From the NCBI GenBank assembly GCA_964036275.1, contig OZ038435.1, positions 10,529,634-10,593,633 on the forward strand: a stretch of DNA of 64,000 nucleotides, written 5' to 3'. The position numbers and the translations under genes were made by a program. Under the pieces are notes generated by a model. It made no database searches. It was not told the origin of the DNA and saw only the letters and a list, made by a program, of their open reading frames with translations. Below are positions 1 to 12,600 of this stretch, in pieces. Every line of letters starts with the position of its first letter. The stretch's first letter is position 1. This DNA comes from Litoditis marina. Taxonomy: Eukaryota > Nematoda > Chromadorea > Rhabditida > Rhabditidae.

Positions 1-3000
1 AGATAACCAACGTCCCGTAGAAGCGCACGACAACTAGTGCATTTTCGCGGATACTCTAGCTCGGCAAAACAGTCCTTGCAGGAAATAATACTGTTGCATC
101 CACTTTTGCTGGACCTGCCGCACAAAACATAATCGAAACAGGGTTCCATACAGACAGGACACCTGAAAAAAAAACACAACTTACGATAGCTCGGCTTTCA
201 TTGCAGCGTGGAAAAACACACTCATTTTTCAATCAGAAGACAAAAAGAGCGAAAAACTAAAATTCCTGGAAAGCAATAAAAACCGAAAACCGGGAGTAAT
301 TTATTCGTTTCCACATCATGAACAGTCCGAAATTAAATTGGCTGGATCTATGTGCACTAGATAGAAACTCACTCGATAGAAACTGCCACGTTTCTCTTCA
401 ATAACCGCTCTTGAAATTCGATGTTGCGCTTGCAAGGACAGGGTTCAGCAGTTACCGCAGGGGCCTAAAAACTCAATATGGGTTTTATAAACGCCATCTT
501 ACCGATTTCAGTACTACAACAGCTTTTTGGTAGGTACAGGACAGGATCGAATCGACAGCAAGTAGAGAAAAAATGCACGAATGAAATATAAAACAATGAA
601 CGAAAACAAAAGTGATTTAAAATTACACTTTTAGTTACTTGACCGCCCAGAGTTGCAATGAAAAGAACTTCTATTCACTAACCTTCTGTACCGTGTTGGG
701 CTGATTCCCGACAGACGGCTCCGAACTTTCGCCTTGTTCCTGAGAACGCGACGTGAGAACGGGACGTGGTTCCTGATTTGTGACAGATTGCTCGGAACTT
801 TCGCCTTCTTCTTGGGAACGCGATGTGAGAACGGGACGTGGTTCCTGATTTGTGACAGATGGCTCAAAACTTTCAGCTGGCTCGAAACCTCCGGCTTGTT
901 CTTGAGAACGGGACGTCCTGCTCTGGTCTTCAGTCTGAATACCAGGTTGAAGAGGCGACGACGCGTAACCATCCGAGAAATCGCCTTCGAACGAGTAGAA
1001 CTCGAACTCCTCAGCCGGTCTGCAGTACATATATTTTTTCAAATACAAAAAATCGATGAATCAAGTTCACACTGAGACTACATGAGATACCAGAATCGTG
1101 AGAACTTTATGAAATGAAGTAAAAGAGAAGCGAAGTTGACATCGCACAAATGTCAAAATTGGAGAATCTGTTTTCAGATTTGAGATGATCACATTTAATC
1201 GTACATGAGATAATTATAAATCGCAGTACAACGACATATATTCATATGTGCCTTAGTGCAAGTGAATAACTACTTTTACGCTTTACGCTACGCTTTGCAA
1301 ACAATAGATGCTGCGAACAATAATTGTAAACGCTACGCTCTGCAAACAGAGCAACAACAAATCGAAACAATGAAGTGGTATAAACGTACTCGACGTCCAG
1401 ATTGAGAGGAATGACATTGACGTATTGTATCTTCGTCGATTTTCCTCCTCCCCAATAGGCAAATTCTGAAATATGGATTGTAATGAGGCTTGCCCTTGAA
1501 ACGTACATGGTGACGCCACACAGTCACATGTCAAAAAGCATTGGGCCACTCTGGAAATTATTACACAATAGTGCAACAACGGACTACGTTCATTGAATTA
1601 CCAGAGTTGACCGAAATGAGAACGGTAGACAGCAGAAAAGTAAATTTTCGATACACGGGTGAAACAATTCAATGCCAGTACAACTGGAATAAACATCCGT
1701 AACCTCGGGAACGGGCTAGATACCACTGCAAAAGCGACTATTTCTCCCGTTGAGCGCATTTCAAACAGTTTTTGCTTCTAAACGAGCCAAATCTATCAGT
1801 CGAAATGCAAACGATTATACAAAATATAGGAGAGTTTGGATTGTATAATCTTAGCTCTAGACTTACCTCTTGTCACTGAAGTGTCTTGAATTCGACTGCC
1901 TGTCCGTGTGCAGAGATACATGGTATCGTACAGTATATTAGGGTTCGTCAGCTGTAGTTCTCTCTGGACCGCTTGAATGATCGAGTGTACGTCGAATTCA
2001 GTCCTTTCCAGTCGAATTGGTAGATGAAGAGAGTTTTCGGTGGAAAATCGCACTTTTTTCTTATCGTCGAATTGGGAGAAACACACCTGAAACAAGATGC
2101 AATAAACCAAAAAACATCAAAGTAAGAGAGCTTTCATGAACTCGGTTCATGTGATATTGAAGATATCTTAGCTTAGAAGTACCGCCCGCACAGCTGTATT
2201 CAACCACGTTGCTTTTCATAACTCTAATTGTTCATGAAACACGAAGATAAACAAATACAGGTTGATATTAGGTTAGTAATTTGAGATTTTGTTACTTTAT
2301 TATCGGCTTACTAGACGTGCTGGCTCCGTGTCTCTATTAAAAATGCATCATCGGTACGGAAAACGCACAAACCTTGATATTTAGTACATATTTCTTCGGG
2401 GGAGCATTCGCCAGTTTTCTCGGTGGAGGGTTCAGTGGTCTATCATCCATCAGGGGACGATTTTCCCTTGCCCGGAAAAGCTGCTGATCGCGGTTGTCCA
2501 AGGGGTATGAAACTCTCCTGTAATACACCTGTCCACGATTCAAAGTATCAGGCATCTATTTGTCTCCCAGAAAAAAAAGAGCAGACGTTTGGAAAAAATA
2601 TCTATAAAAGAAACCTAAACATCTATAGACTTAATAATTTTCAATAAGAATGGAAGTACGAACCTCGCTTCTGGGTTGACGTATCCGGCGGAGACAACAT
2701 CTTCGGAAAATCTGGTGACTCGATTTCTGAAACCGATCGATTGAAACTGAACGATGGACCAAAACCCCCGAAACAAACCGAAAGATGATTTTATTGGTTT
2801 GGAATAACTACGAGTATAGGCTGTGGTGCTACAGAAAGAATCCCACTCCAGTAGGCTGAGGCAACCTTGTGTATACAAAAATCATACGTTATTCCTGATG
2901 AGACTCTTCTATTTTCCATTTACGAGTTTATTCACGGAAGCTTCCAGGAATTTGCAGTAAAGAGAAGTAGAAACCCTTTTTTTTTGTTTTAGTCCCATTG

Positions 3001-5618
3001 GAGTCCAAGATTATAGGTACACAGTGGCGTATAGGAGTATAAAAACAGAAAACAGACCTAGACAATCTAGTAGGATCCATAACGAGGCCTGACTTGAACG
3101 GGGTGTAGGGCGAACAGGGAGTCGTACTAGAAGGTGTAACATGAGTTTTCAATTCACTTGACCTCAATAGTAAACATTCTCTTTACAAACAATCATCTTT
3201 TTTCTACTAGGTCTGGACTACACTTCAGAAAACCGTATGTTGTCGGTTGGATCGAAGAAAATTGGTGAGGTTGGCCGAGAAGCTAGGAAATCGAAAAATG
3301 ATCTACTTTTCTGTCGATATCTCATTGGAGAATAGGATTATAGGAACACATTGAAAAATAGAGTATAGGAACAGACCTAGACATCGAGCTGCCAGACGCG
3401 TCGCGATCCATACCAACTCCTGAACTGTACGGGTTGTTGGCTGAAGAGACAGCGGTGCTGGGTCTGCAACAAAAAAAGATACAAAGCCAGCCAGCATGCA
3501 TTGTGTGAAACTAACAAGAGTTTTCAATTGCTTCAAATAATAATAAACATTCACTTTGCTGCAATCATTATTTCTTTTACTAAGTCTGGACTACACTTCA
3601 AAAAACTGGTCAGTTGTATAGTGAATTGAACGAAAATAGTGAGGTGTTCGGAAAAGCTAGTATAATCGGAAAACGGTCTACTCTATTGTTAGAGAACGAA
3701 GACATTTTCCTATTCTCGATGCAAAACCATTGATTTTCACGTGTTTAAATCTGAAAACGGTCTCATTTTGGTGAATTGGTCGGACCTCACCAGTTTATGA
3801 TAATGGAAAATGGGCCAATTCTACAACTAACCGGGTTTTCAGGTAACCTAACCCTGTTTTGGTAACCTTTTTTCAGGTTACCTTAGTAGGTAACCTGGAA
3901 GGTTACCTTAGTAGGTAACCTGGAAGTAACCCAAAACTAAAATCCGGTTACCGTTCGAAGTAACGGTAAAACCACATTTTGCGTTAGAAAAACAGGTAAC
4001 CGGTTTTTCATTTCAGGTTACCGTCCGGTTACCTACTGAGGTAACCTGAAAAAGAGGTTACCAAAAAAAGGTTAGGTTACCTGAAAACCCGGTTACATAT
4101 AGAATTCACCTGGAAAATGAACATCAAGTTTCTCACCTCGGTTGGATTTTCGGATCGGGCGGCAAGTGCCTCTTGCGGTTCGAAATAACTTCCACAGTAT
4201 AAATCCCTCCATCTATAAGATGGAAAAGGGGCCCATCGATTATCTCACCTGAACAAACATATGTCCATTGACATCTTCTCAATCATCACGGGCACATAAA
4301 TTCTAAGACGTCCTTGTGTCAACAAAAAAAAATAGAATTTACATACTTGAAATACATCTTATCGCAAAGGGACCACTCAACCACCTAGTATTTGGGAAGA
4401 AAAACGACCAGAAGAACCAATAACCAACTGGTAATCGAACTATTTTCGGACGAATAGTTTTTTTTCACGTAATACCTCAATCGATGCACGAACTCAGTTT
4501 CACCAGATTTCGAACAACTCAACAAATAGTGATCTTTTCATGGTGGCTTTCTTACTAATTCATTTCGTAGAATAACACCGAAAAACAGAGGAATGCCTGT
4601 AGCAAAGCTGACCTGTTGACTCATGCCTCACTTGAATAGCTTGTTCGTAAACCTCAAATCTTCTTCTGATCGTTTCGATGTGAACGATCGGGCTGTCCGG
4701 AACGAATCGATCATTTCCATAGTAAAGAGTTATGAGAACCATAGCTGAAATATGCAAAAGTTAGAGAGATTTAAGGCAAAAAGAAAACAATACCAAAGAA
4801 ACCGAGGCGGCTCGGGCACTTTCACATGCAATCACAATAAACCTGGTTGTTAAAAAACCAATAGCATAACTATAAATGGTATCATTCAATCAAGACTTGC
4901 CTAACATAACTAAACAGGGTGTTTACTTTTGAACTTTGTTTTCACTCTCTCTTCCGTTCTTTTTCATTGTCTTTCTGAAGAGGTAAGCGATGTCAGTTAG
5001 TTATATCAACTTAGTTAAATTAAAAAAAATCATTATTCATATTTTATAATAGATTCCAAACGCAAGAGTTCACGTGAATGATAAGTGTAAGCGTTCGACA
5101 TTTATATCAATTTAGTTAAATTGAAAAGTTATTATTCTTATTTCATGATAGATTCCAAACTAAACAATTAACGTTAATGTGAAAGTTACCTAAAAGTCTG
5201 TTAATGAGTAATAGCAGAAAACTCTAGATTAGCAATGAAACTGAAAACCACAGAAATCAGATAAAAAAAGACTGTCATCCCAATTATTCCGTTAGCAAAA
5301 CATGTTTACCACTTTCTACACTCCGCCCTCAACCCAGCGCGCTCAACACACGATTCAAATCCTCCATTTCGCGCGCAGGGTGCCTTGACAGTTACCCATG
5401 ACATTGATAGTTTTTCTTACACTTTTTGAGATATACTCTGTTTCACACGCTTGCAGACGCGTGCAGTACAATGTTGCAAAAATCAGTTTTCTCACATGTT
5501 CAAAAAACGCTTGAACGGTCATTGGTAAGCTGCCGGAGTTTGGAAATGTGAGAACTATAGATACATGCGGTTCAGGCAAAACTAGCTCATGCGAAATTCT
5601 AAAATTACTATTAAACAT
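1..5618 (-). CDS. RING-type zinc finger protein, 3' end off the window
   Basis: Twelve exons, in gene order: 5618-5396, 4744-4613, 4248-4137, 3463-3377, 3126-3058, 2726-2664, 2517-2373, 2086-1867, 1465-1390, 1019-683, 464-373, 162-1. All junctions keep frame, giving about 572 residues to the window edge. The last visible exon (about residues 520-572) reads CPVC, then GC, SCKDC and CTSC, a RING-like cysteine pattern; the usual RING histidine is not obvious (Asn/Ser near that place). RING proteins are commonly E3 ubiquitin ligases; that role is inferred here. The 1019-683 exon is Ser/Glu/Gln-rich and carries about 24-residue repeats around the motif TNQEPRPVLTSRSQE. Exons 3463-3377 and 3126-3058 look like tandem duplicates. 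The first exon (Met at 5618, or an acceptor TTTTAG just inside it) is the least certain. The N-terminal half has no domain I recognise. The gene is head-to-head with F-box gene A. Confidence 0.72.
3000..3680. repeat. Tandem duplication containing two exons of the RING gene
   Basis: Unit 1 (about 3000-3260) and unit 2 (about 3320-3620) share the order: CTGTTCCTATACTC-like text, an exon ending TCTAG before GTCTG, an intron with GTTTTCAATT, then AGTCTGGACTACACTTCA. Both exons keep phase 1 in and phase 2 out, so the duplication adds residues without a frameshift. Confidence 0.6.
3821..4105. repeat. GGTTACC-rich inverted-repeat element, copy 1
   Basis: Ends are inverted copies of AACCGGGTTTTCAGGTAACC, with many GGTTACC/GGTAACC units inside. 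It sits in a RING-gene intron about 30 bases from the donor at 4136. Related elements are at 20957, 37498 and 47752. Confidence 0.65.
4985..5165. repeat. Short tandem duplication (about 100 bp units)
   Basis: The segments near 5005-5058 and 5103-5160 share TATATCAAYTTAGTTAAATT, TTATTCWTATTT and ATAGATTCCAAAC. They lie in the RING-gene intron between its first two exons. Confidence 0.5.
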
Positions 5619-6635
5619 AATTAGAACATTATTTATGTTTCGACTACTTTAAAAATTAAAACTGACTCAAAAACATAAAAAGTGCCCTAGAAATGATCCA
5701 AAGGATCTGACTGGCTTATAAAATATCCATCAGTGACCTCTGCACGATATATGTTTTACCTAGCAAGCAGGAGGACCTCAACGTTCATAAACAATGCATA
5801 TGTGTATCGTATTACACGACCAGCTTTCATCACATTCATGTTTCTATTCACGTGCACTGTTCACCACGTTTTCGTTCACGTTCAAGGGCACGTTCATATT
5901 CACGTTCATCGTTCACAGTTCAGATAACCTTTTATGATACTTTGCCACCTTGCCGATTCTGTCTGACCCAGTTGTTATTGTATCCTCCCTCTGTTGCTAT
6001 TATTACGCAACTACCCATATAATACCACTCCTACGCATAACGCAAAACACAAAAGACCTTAACCGTTTGAATAATTGTTAATGTAGCACTCTTATTTTAT
6101 TCTAGAATAGTGTAGAAATCACAAAACAAATCGTTATGTTTCATATTTTTCGTATTGAAAAAACAATTACCTACACTATTTGTTCCATTTTTAAAACTCA
6201 TCGGTCATCATGTTCAATTGTCGTTCTGTTGTATTTTGTACTGCCTCTCCTCTGTAAGCTGTGGTTGTGAGGCTGTGAAAATAACTTTTCTAACCTTTGC
6301 TTATTGCTTATCACATAGATCATAATTAACAAGCGCTGCCCGATTCGCTGCCTGATATAGTCGTTTTCTCTTCTACTGAGACTCCTACAATATGACGAGT
6401 ATTCGAAAGTTCTCACGAAAACTTCCATGTTAGAATAAGGTCGTTGGAATGTTCGAATGTGTACTGTAGGAGTCTCAGTCGGGAAGATGTCGACTATAAC
6501 TACATTCCCAATAACAAACAGTTTTCTTATTTTTTCTCTTTAAAACTGATGAACCCTTTGTGGAGCATTTTGATTCAAATTTCGTTCATTCGAGTTTCAC
6601 ACCCGTTCAAAATCAATGTAGTTTCAGAGCCGATA
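5619..6635. other. Divergent intergenic region between RING gene and F-box gene A
   Basis: About 1 kb between two divergent starts, so it presumably holds both promoters. I see no convincing exon. The block 5945-6057 recurs near 14695-14815, upstream of F-box gene B. CACGTTCA-type repeats lie at 5835-5915, and the recurrent motif ACTGAGACTCCTACARTA appears near 6376 and, inverted, near 6462. Confidence 0.6.
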
Positions 6636-9600
6636 ATGAATATGGAAGAAGAAACTGCATCTAAATTTGAATTTCTTCGACTTCCAAACATTGCCCAAAA
6701 TCTCATCATTGAGCAGGTTGGTATAGTGAGAGAAGGAAATGTTTGCACGAGTGACCCACAGTTTGAAAGCGTTACTGTGGGAGTCTCAGTAGAAGTATAG
6801 CGAGTGCCAAGTTTATAAATTTCTGTCTGTCGCCGGAATCGAACCTGCGAGCAAAAGATTGGTAGCAGGGCGCTAACCACTGCGCTATCAGAGCAGATAA
6901 CGGGCAAACTTTGGAATCAAAGACTTGTGTGCGTACACAGCGGAAAGTGGGATATACAGTACCCTCTCGCCTTTCCATTGGCAACGACTATAATATACTG
7001 TAGGCTATTTCATCCAATCGTAACCTACAGTGAGCGGTCGAAAAAAGGGAAAATGTATTTGTAACACAAACAAACAAACAGTTTCTCTCAAAACACCACT
7101 GATAATTTCTAGAAGGAACGCTTCAGAATACAAATCCAAGTCCCACATCTTCTCGAAACTTTCGGAAATAAAGTGCCGCCTTGAAAATACAAATATCTTA
7201 CTGTAGTGGGCACTAAGTGCTTGAAACACACTACAGAATCTGTTTTTATTTCTTCAAAAAAATGTTTTTTTTCCAGCTGGACTTTCTCTCGTATATCAAA
7301 CTGAAGAGTTGTTCGAAGGCTATTGCGAATATTTGTAACTGTTCAAAGCGAGTTTCTCGTGAATTCAAGGTGGACTGCATCTTCTTCCGACCTCTCAGCG
7401 GGCCCTATATACCAGGAACACATTGTATGGTGAGTGTAGTTCTAGCTCAGACAGTTCTCACCCAATTCGCCAGCTACGTTTGTTCCGGACCCGACGAAAG
7501 AGTGTGCAGGTCAGAGAGGCACAGATTTTCTTAGGCGTCTGCCGTCTCGTTGACTTTCCCGCTCTCTCTGAAGTTGAAAACCGAGTTGTTTACCAAGGTT
7601 TGCTTCACCAAATTGGTCACTAGTTGATATCAAGTTGTGAAATCAAAGATTGGTGCACAATTGTGCACAAAGTTCTCGGTAAACAGTCTGATCCTTGATT
7701 TACAATTTGAGTTTTTGGCGAACCTTAGTAAACAACTCGGTTTTTAACTTCAGAGTTCTCGCTTTTGCAGCTAGCCACCACATCAAACTGGCGCCACAGA
7801 ATGTTGAAATTTTCCCAAGAACTATTTCATTTACAGAGTAATTGTCGTTTTCGCTGGAAAAATGGTGATCGATTGGTGGAGAGCCCTTGGCTGGCGCTGG
7901 AACGAAACAGAGATCTTGGAGCAATGAAATCGGATCAACTCCGTTTGAGCAGAGTATGTCGTTAAAGTACAAGTAGTGCCCTAGATTGCCAACAATCCTT
8001 CCTTGCAAATATCTACTTTGTTCAAAAAAGTTATACTCATTCAATATAAATCCATTTGGTGAAAATGAACTCGATTCAGATTGAATATGCCTATCACTCA
8101 GAGAAAATTTTGCCCATTTTGGTGCGCATGCCGTAGAATTTTTCGGAAAGTACCACGTGTCGTGGACAAGAAAGTACGTATGTTGTGGGCACATTGTTTT
8201 CCAACATCAATCTGAGGTTCAAGCTGCTCTGTGGTTGTAGTTTGAACGCATTTGTTCTCAATCGAAACTAGAATTCGAAGGTGGTCGTCGAGTTCAAACT
8301 TGCTGCCCGATTCTCATAAAATGGCCCGAGCCCTGATCAAAAAGATTCTGTGAATCCTTTACTTTTTCAGTGATTAGGAGCTAGACTCAGCATAAAACAG
8401 AAATCTCATCATACTAACAGTAAATTGAATAGTGACGTGAAGTTAGCATTCTAATGAGAATACGTGCACTTTGTCATTGCACGTTTCTGAGTTCAACAAG
8501 TTTCCGTTGATTGGACAATTGGGGAATAGTACAACTATCATTGATTTCTAGGAATATGGCCAAATCGACGAAAATCATCTGATCAACTTCATGTATCACC
8601 TCAACAATCGAAAGGTCTCCGCGGAACATTTGTCCTTTGAAGATGCCGACATTTCGTTCGACGTCCACACTTTTGCCGAGCTGTATCACGTGAGTTGGAT
8701 TGAACAGTGAATCGCGCGCAGCGCGAAGCGCTGTGCGAGATTTGTCTTTGGTCCGGCTAATGCGCGCTTCCGTTTTTTTAGTTTCTCCTCAAAAAGGCTG
8801 AAAATTGCAAAACAAAGTTTTTATTGATGTACATGTTTTCTATAGCTAATTCCCTAACCGTGTTTCAAATTTCAGCGAAATCGGTTAAGTTTGAGCCAAG
8901 TTATGACCTCATGCGCTTCAAAAAGAGCGCCAACTTCCGTCGTGTGTGGGTGGGTGTGTGTGTGTGTGGGTGGGTGGGTGGTGACAAGAAAAGTAAACCC
9001 AGTTTAAGGGTTTCTACTCAACCGATTTCGTTGAAAATTGTGGAAGACATGTGATACCTACTCAAACACTCGCGGAGCAAAAAAAAATTAAGAAAAAATT
9101 GTTTTATTCAAAGTTATAGACATTTTTCGGAAAGTGTCTGCGTCTCTCCATTTAGCACGCTCTCTCACTCTCTCTGTCCGGTCGACAACTCAAACTGTAT
9201 TGTAACTTAGAGTAACAATTACCGATTTGCTCGAAAATTGAAATATGATGCCATCGTGACTTTTATTTGAGTATGAAGTAATCTTTTCCTGACGTCCTTC
9301 AGGATTCTGGAGACCGGATGACGTCATTTTTGAAAAGTGCAAAGTTGACGTCACATATATTTTCAAATGATGTTAATATCTTAGAAAGGGTCAATTAACG
9401 GAGAAACTCAATCTGAAAGTGACGTATTCTGAGATTCTGGAGACCAGATGACGTCATTTTTGAAAAGTGCAAAGTTGACGTCACATATATTTTTAAACGA
9501 TGGTAATATCTTAGAAAGGGTCAATTAACGGTGAAACTCAATCTGAGAGTGATTTATTCTGGGATTCTGGAGACCAGATGACGTCGATTTTGAAAAGTGC

Positions 9601-12600
9601 AAAGTTGACGTCACATATATTTTTAAACGATGGTAATATCTTAGAAAGGGTCAATTAACGGTGAAACTCAATCTGAGAGTGATGTATTCTGGGATTCTGG
9701 AGACCAGATGGAGTCGATTTTGAAAAGTGCAAAGTTGACGTCACATATATTTTCAAATGCTGAAAATATCTTAAAAATGGTATATTAACGACAAAACTTT
9801 ATCTAAATATGACTTATTCTGGAAATCAGAAGGCCAGATGACGTCAACTTTCAAAAAATTGACGTGAAATATGTTTTCGAATGCTGAAAGTTTCTTAGAA
9901 ATGGTTAATTTACGATGAAACTTCATACTTCATTCAAACATGACGTATTCTGGGATTCTGAAGGGCAGAGGGCAGAAAGTAAGTTCTCAGAACTGCAATG
10001 TTGACGTCATATTTTTCTCAAATGATAGTAATACGTGGCAAGTGGTTCATTAAGAAAACAATTTTATCTGCACCGTACAGATCAAACCACATACCTACGG
10101 CATGTATACAAAAAGAGAAAAATTCATGAAAAAGTGGGGGCCCAACGACTGTGAGATTTGTCTTCTGCTGTGCGCCCCTTAGACAACTACTTTCAAATGG
10201 AGCAGCTACTGCTACAAAAACCGAAAAATACTCATGTATAACTGTTAATTACAAACATACAAAAGTCGTAAAATATTTTCTCAAACCTGTAAACTAGAAT
10301 CTACAAATCACAGATGTTAACTCAATGTAGTTAATTATAGAGTTCCTGGTTTTGTGCACAATGGTTGGTGTTTTTGATCATTACTTCAATTCTAGGTGCT
10401 ATAACGTTCGGCATATTATTCAACAGTTGTTCTCTATTTCGCAGCTGTGACTTGTAGATTCTAGTTTACAGGTTTGAGAAAATATTTTACGACTTTTGTA
10501 TGTTTGTAATTAACAGTTATACATGAGTATTTTTCGGTTTTTGTAGCAGTAGCTGCTCCATTTGAGAGTAGTTGTCTAAGGGGCGCACAGCAGAAGACAA
10601 ATCTCACAGTCGTTGGGCCCCCACTTTTTCATGAATATATAGTTGGTTTCACCCGCTTATAACCCTATACAGTATTGTGTTCAAACTTCCAGGTTAAAGT
10701 TTGCTATAGTCGCTATTTTTCCCATAAAGACAGAGGGTTCAATTGATTGAGCGATGCGGGGCGAGCGGTCGTTGATTATCTGCCAGCAGTTGAGAGAGTG
10801 TGTAGATCAATGATACGCAGACTGGCTGGCCTTTCGCCAAATCCCGTCCCATACAAAATCGATGGTACGGTGTCCACAACGGTTTGACAAAACCTATATG
10901 TTGGCGTTTTTGGGTTTTTCTAAACTTTGATTTTATCTCCTGCACCTTTACTACTACAACCTTTGGAAGTTCGAAACAAAATAATTGACTAGTTTGTTAT
11001 AAAAAAATTTTCCTGAACGATTACTGTAGAAGGACATCGACTGGTGAAACAAAATGTAGTTACAGTCAATTTCACTGAGACCTGCCAACAAAATTACCAG
11101 ACGGCTCCTCACCATTTTGAAACCGAAACTTTCAAATTAGGGTTTTCCGAACTGCTTTGACCTTTTTTTTACAGTACTTGGGTGAACTTTATGATGATGA
11201 TGATTCAAATACATTCAAAGTTTGTTGGCACGCAGCCAAAGTCTCGACGCGAAAAGCGAGAACTATAAAATTGGGTCTGCTTCTTCGAATTTATATGGAC
11301 CAATGTCATTTCAGCATTTCATAATCCAATACGATGTCTTCTTATAAAGAACACGTTATAGTCGTCGCCAACGGAAAGGCGGGAGGGTACTGTATATCTA
11401 TATCTCACTTTTTTCTGTGTACGCACACATGTTATCGATTCCAAAGGTCTCCAGTTATGTGCACTAATAGCGCAGTGGTTAGGGCCCTGCTACGAAACTT
11501 TTGCTTGCAGGTTCGGTTCCGGCAAGGAACAGAAATTTATACATTTGGCACTCACTCATCATCCTGCATGTGACACAACTCATGTAAACAGTAGATCTTC
11601 ACTACATTCGTTTTCATGTTGAAACCACAAAATAATTGAAATATCACAGATCAAGGACTTTTTTACAGGGAATCGATGCGAAGAGTGTGTTCGGCAAATG
11701 TCTACTGCGGATCCCTGAAATTCTAGATGGAGGTCTACTGGATATGGTGGGTTATAATCTGTTTTTTATGATACTTCATTTCAAAAAACTATCGAGTTCG
11801 TTTCATTGAGTGAACGTCATAGGAAAGGTGAGAATATTCAATGTCGGAACGGAGTGCTACGCATTGCATGATAAGAGGTGAAAGTTACACGAAATAGTTT
11901 ATCTAATCACAAATTTGTTACTGAGACTCCCAAACGTACACTTCAAACTTTTCGGTGATTTTCAAATTAAAATCTCAACTTGGTCGAGAATTATCCTTAA
12001 CACTACTAGCACGAAGCAAGCGGAGCAGCAAGCGAAACTAATTGACCCTTCCGATATTATTGACCCATACATAGCAAACTGGAAGTATTGTTATCAGAAT
12101 ATCTAAGTATCATTTGGTGTGTATGAATGGTTTAATCTTGTGACCGCCAGTATTCACAAATGCCTATCAAAAAGCAGCGGGATCAAAATACCAACACAGC
12201 GTGGCATGCCAATTTTGACCGTAAAGACGTGATTTGAAAGAAGAAAACCCTATATGTTTCAGATATCTCAGAAATGGTTCAGCCATGATTTCGTACACAA
12301 CACGCAATAAGTCATTTTTGCAACCAAAAACATCAATCTGCGCGATTATTCCGAAACTGTGTTTGTCTTCAGATGGACTCAATAACGTGTCTGTACTGTG
12401 ACCACGACCCTCACTGCGTGTTTCCCGATGATCTTTTGATCTACATGCGAGCAACTACTCTCAACATGAACGATGTCGACGTTCACGCAGGAGGCCTGCA
12501 TGACTTTTTTGAGGTGAGCTGAACGTCTAAGCACCTATTATTTTCATTTCCCTCACAAAGACAAAAATGACCGATTCAACTGAGAAACCGATTGCTAGTT

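Noticed and set aside
3821..4105. CRISPR-like direct repeats (GGTTACC spacing)
   Set aside because: The units are self-complementary, irregularly spaced and lie in an intron of a eukaryotic gene; it is an inverted-repeat element.
6830..6900. Possible functional tRNA genes within the tRNA-like repeats
   Set aside because: Only A and B boxes match; acceptor stems do not pair, and the same sequence recurs as a dispersed repeat with common flanks.
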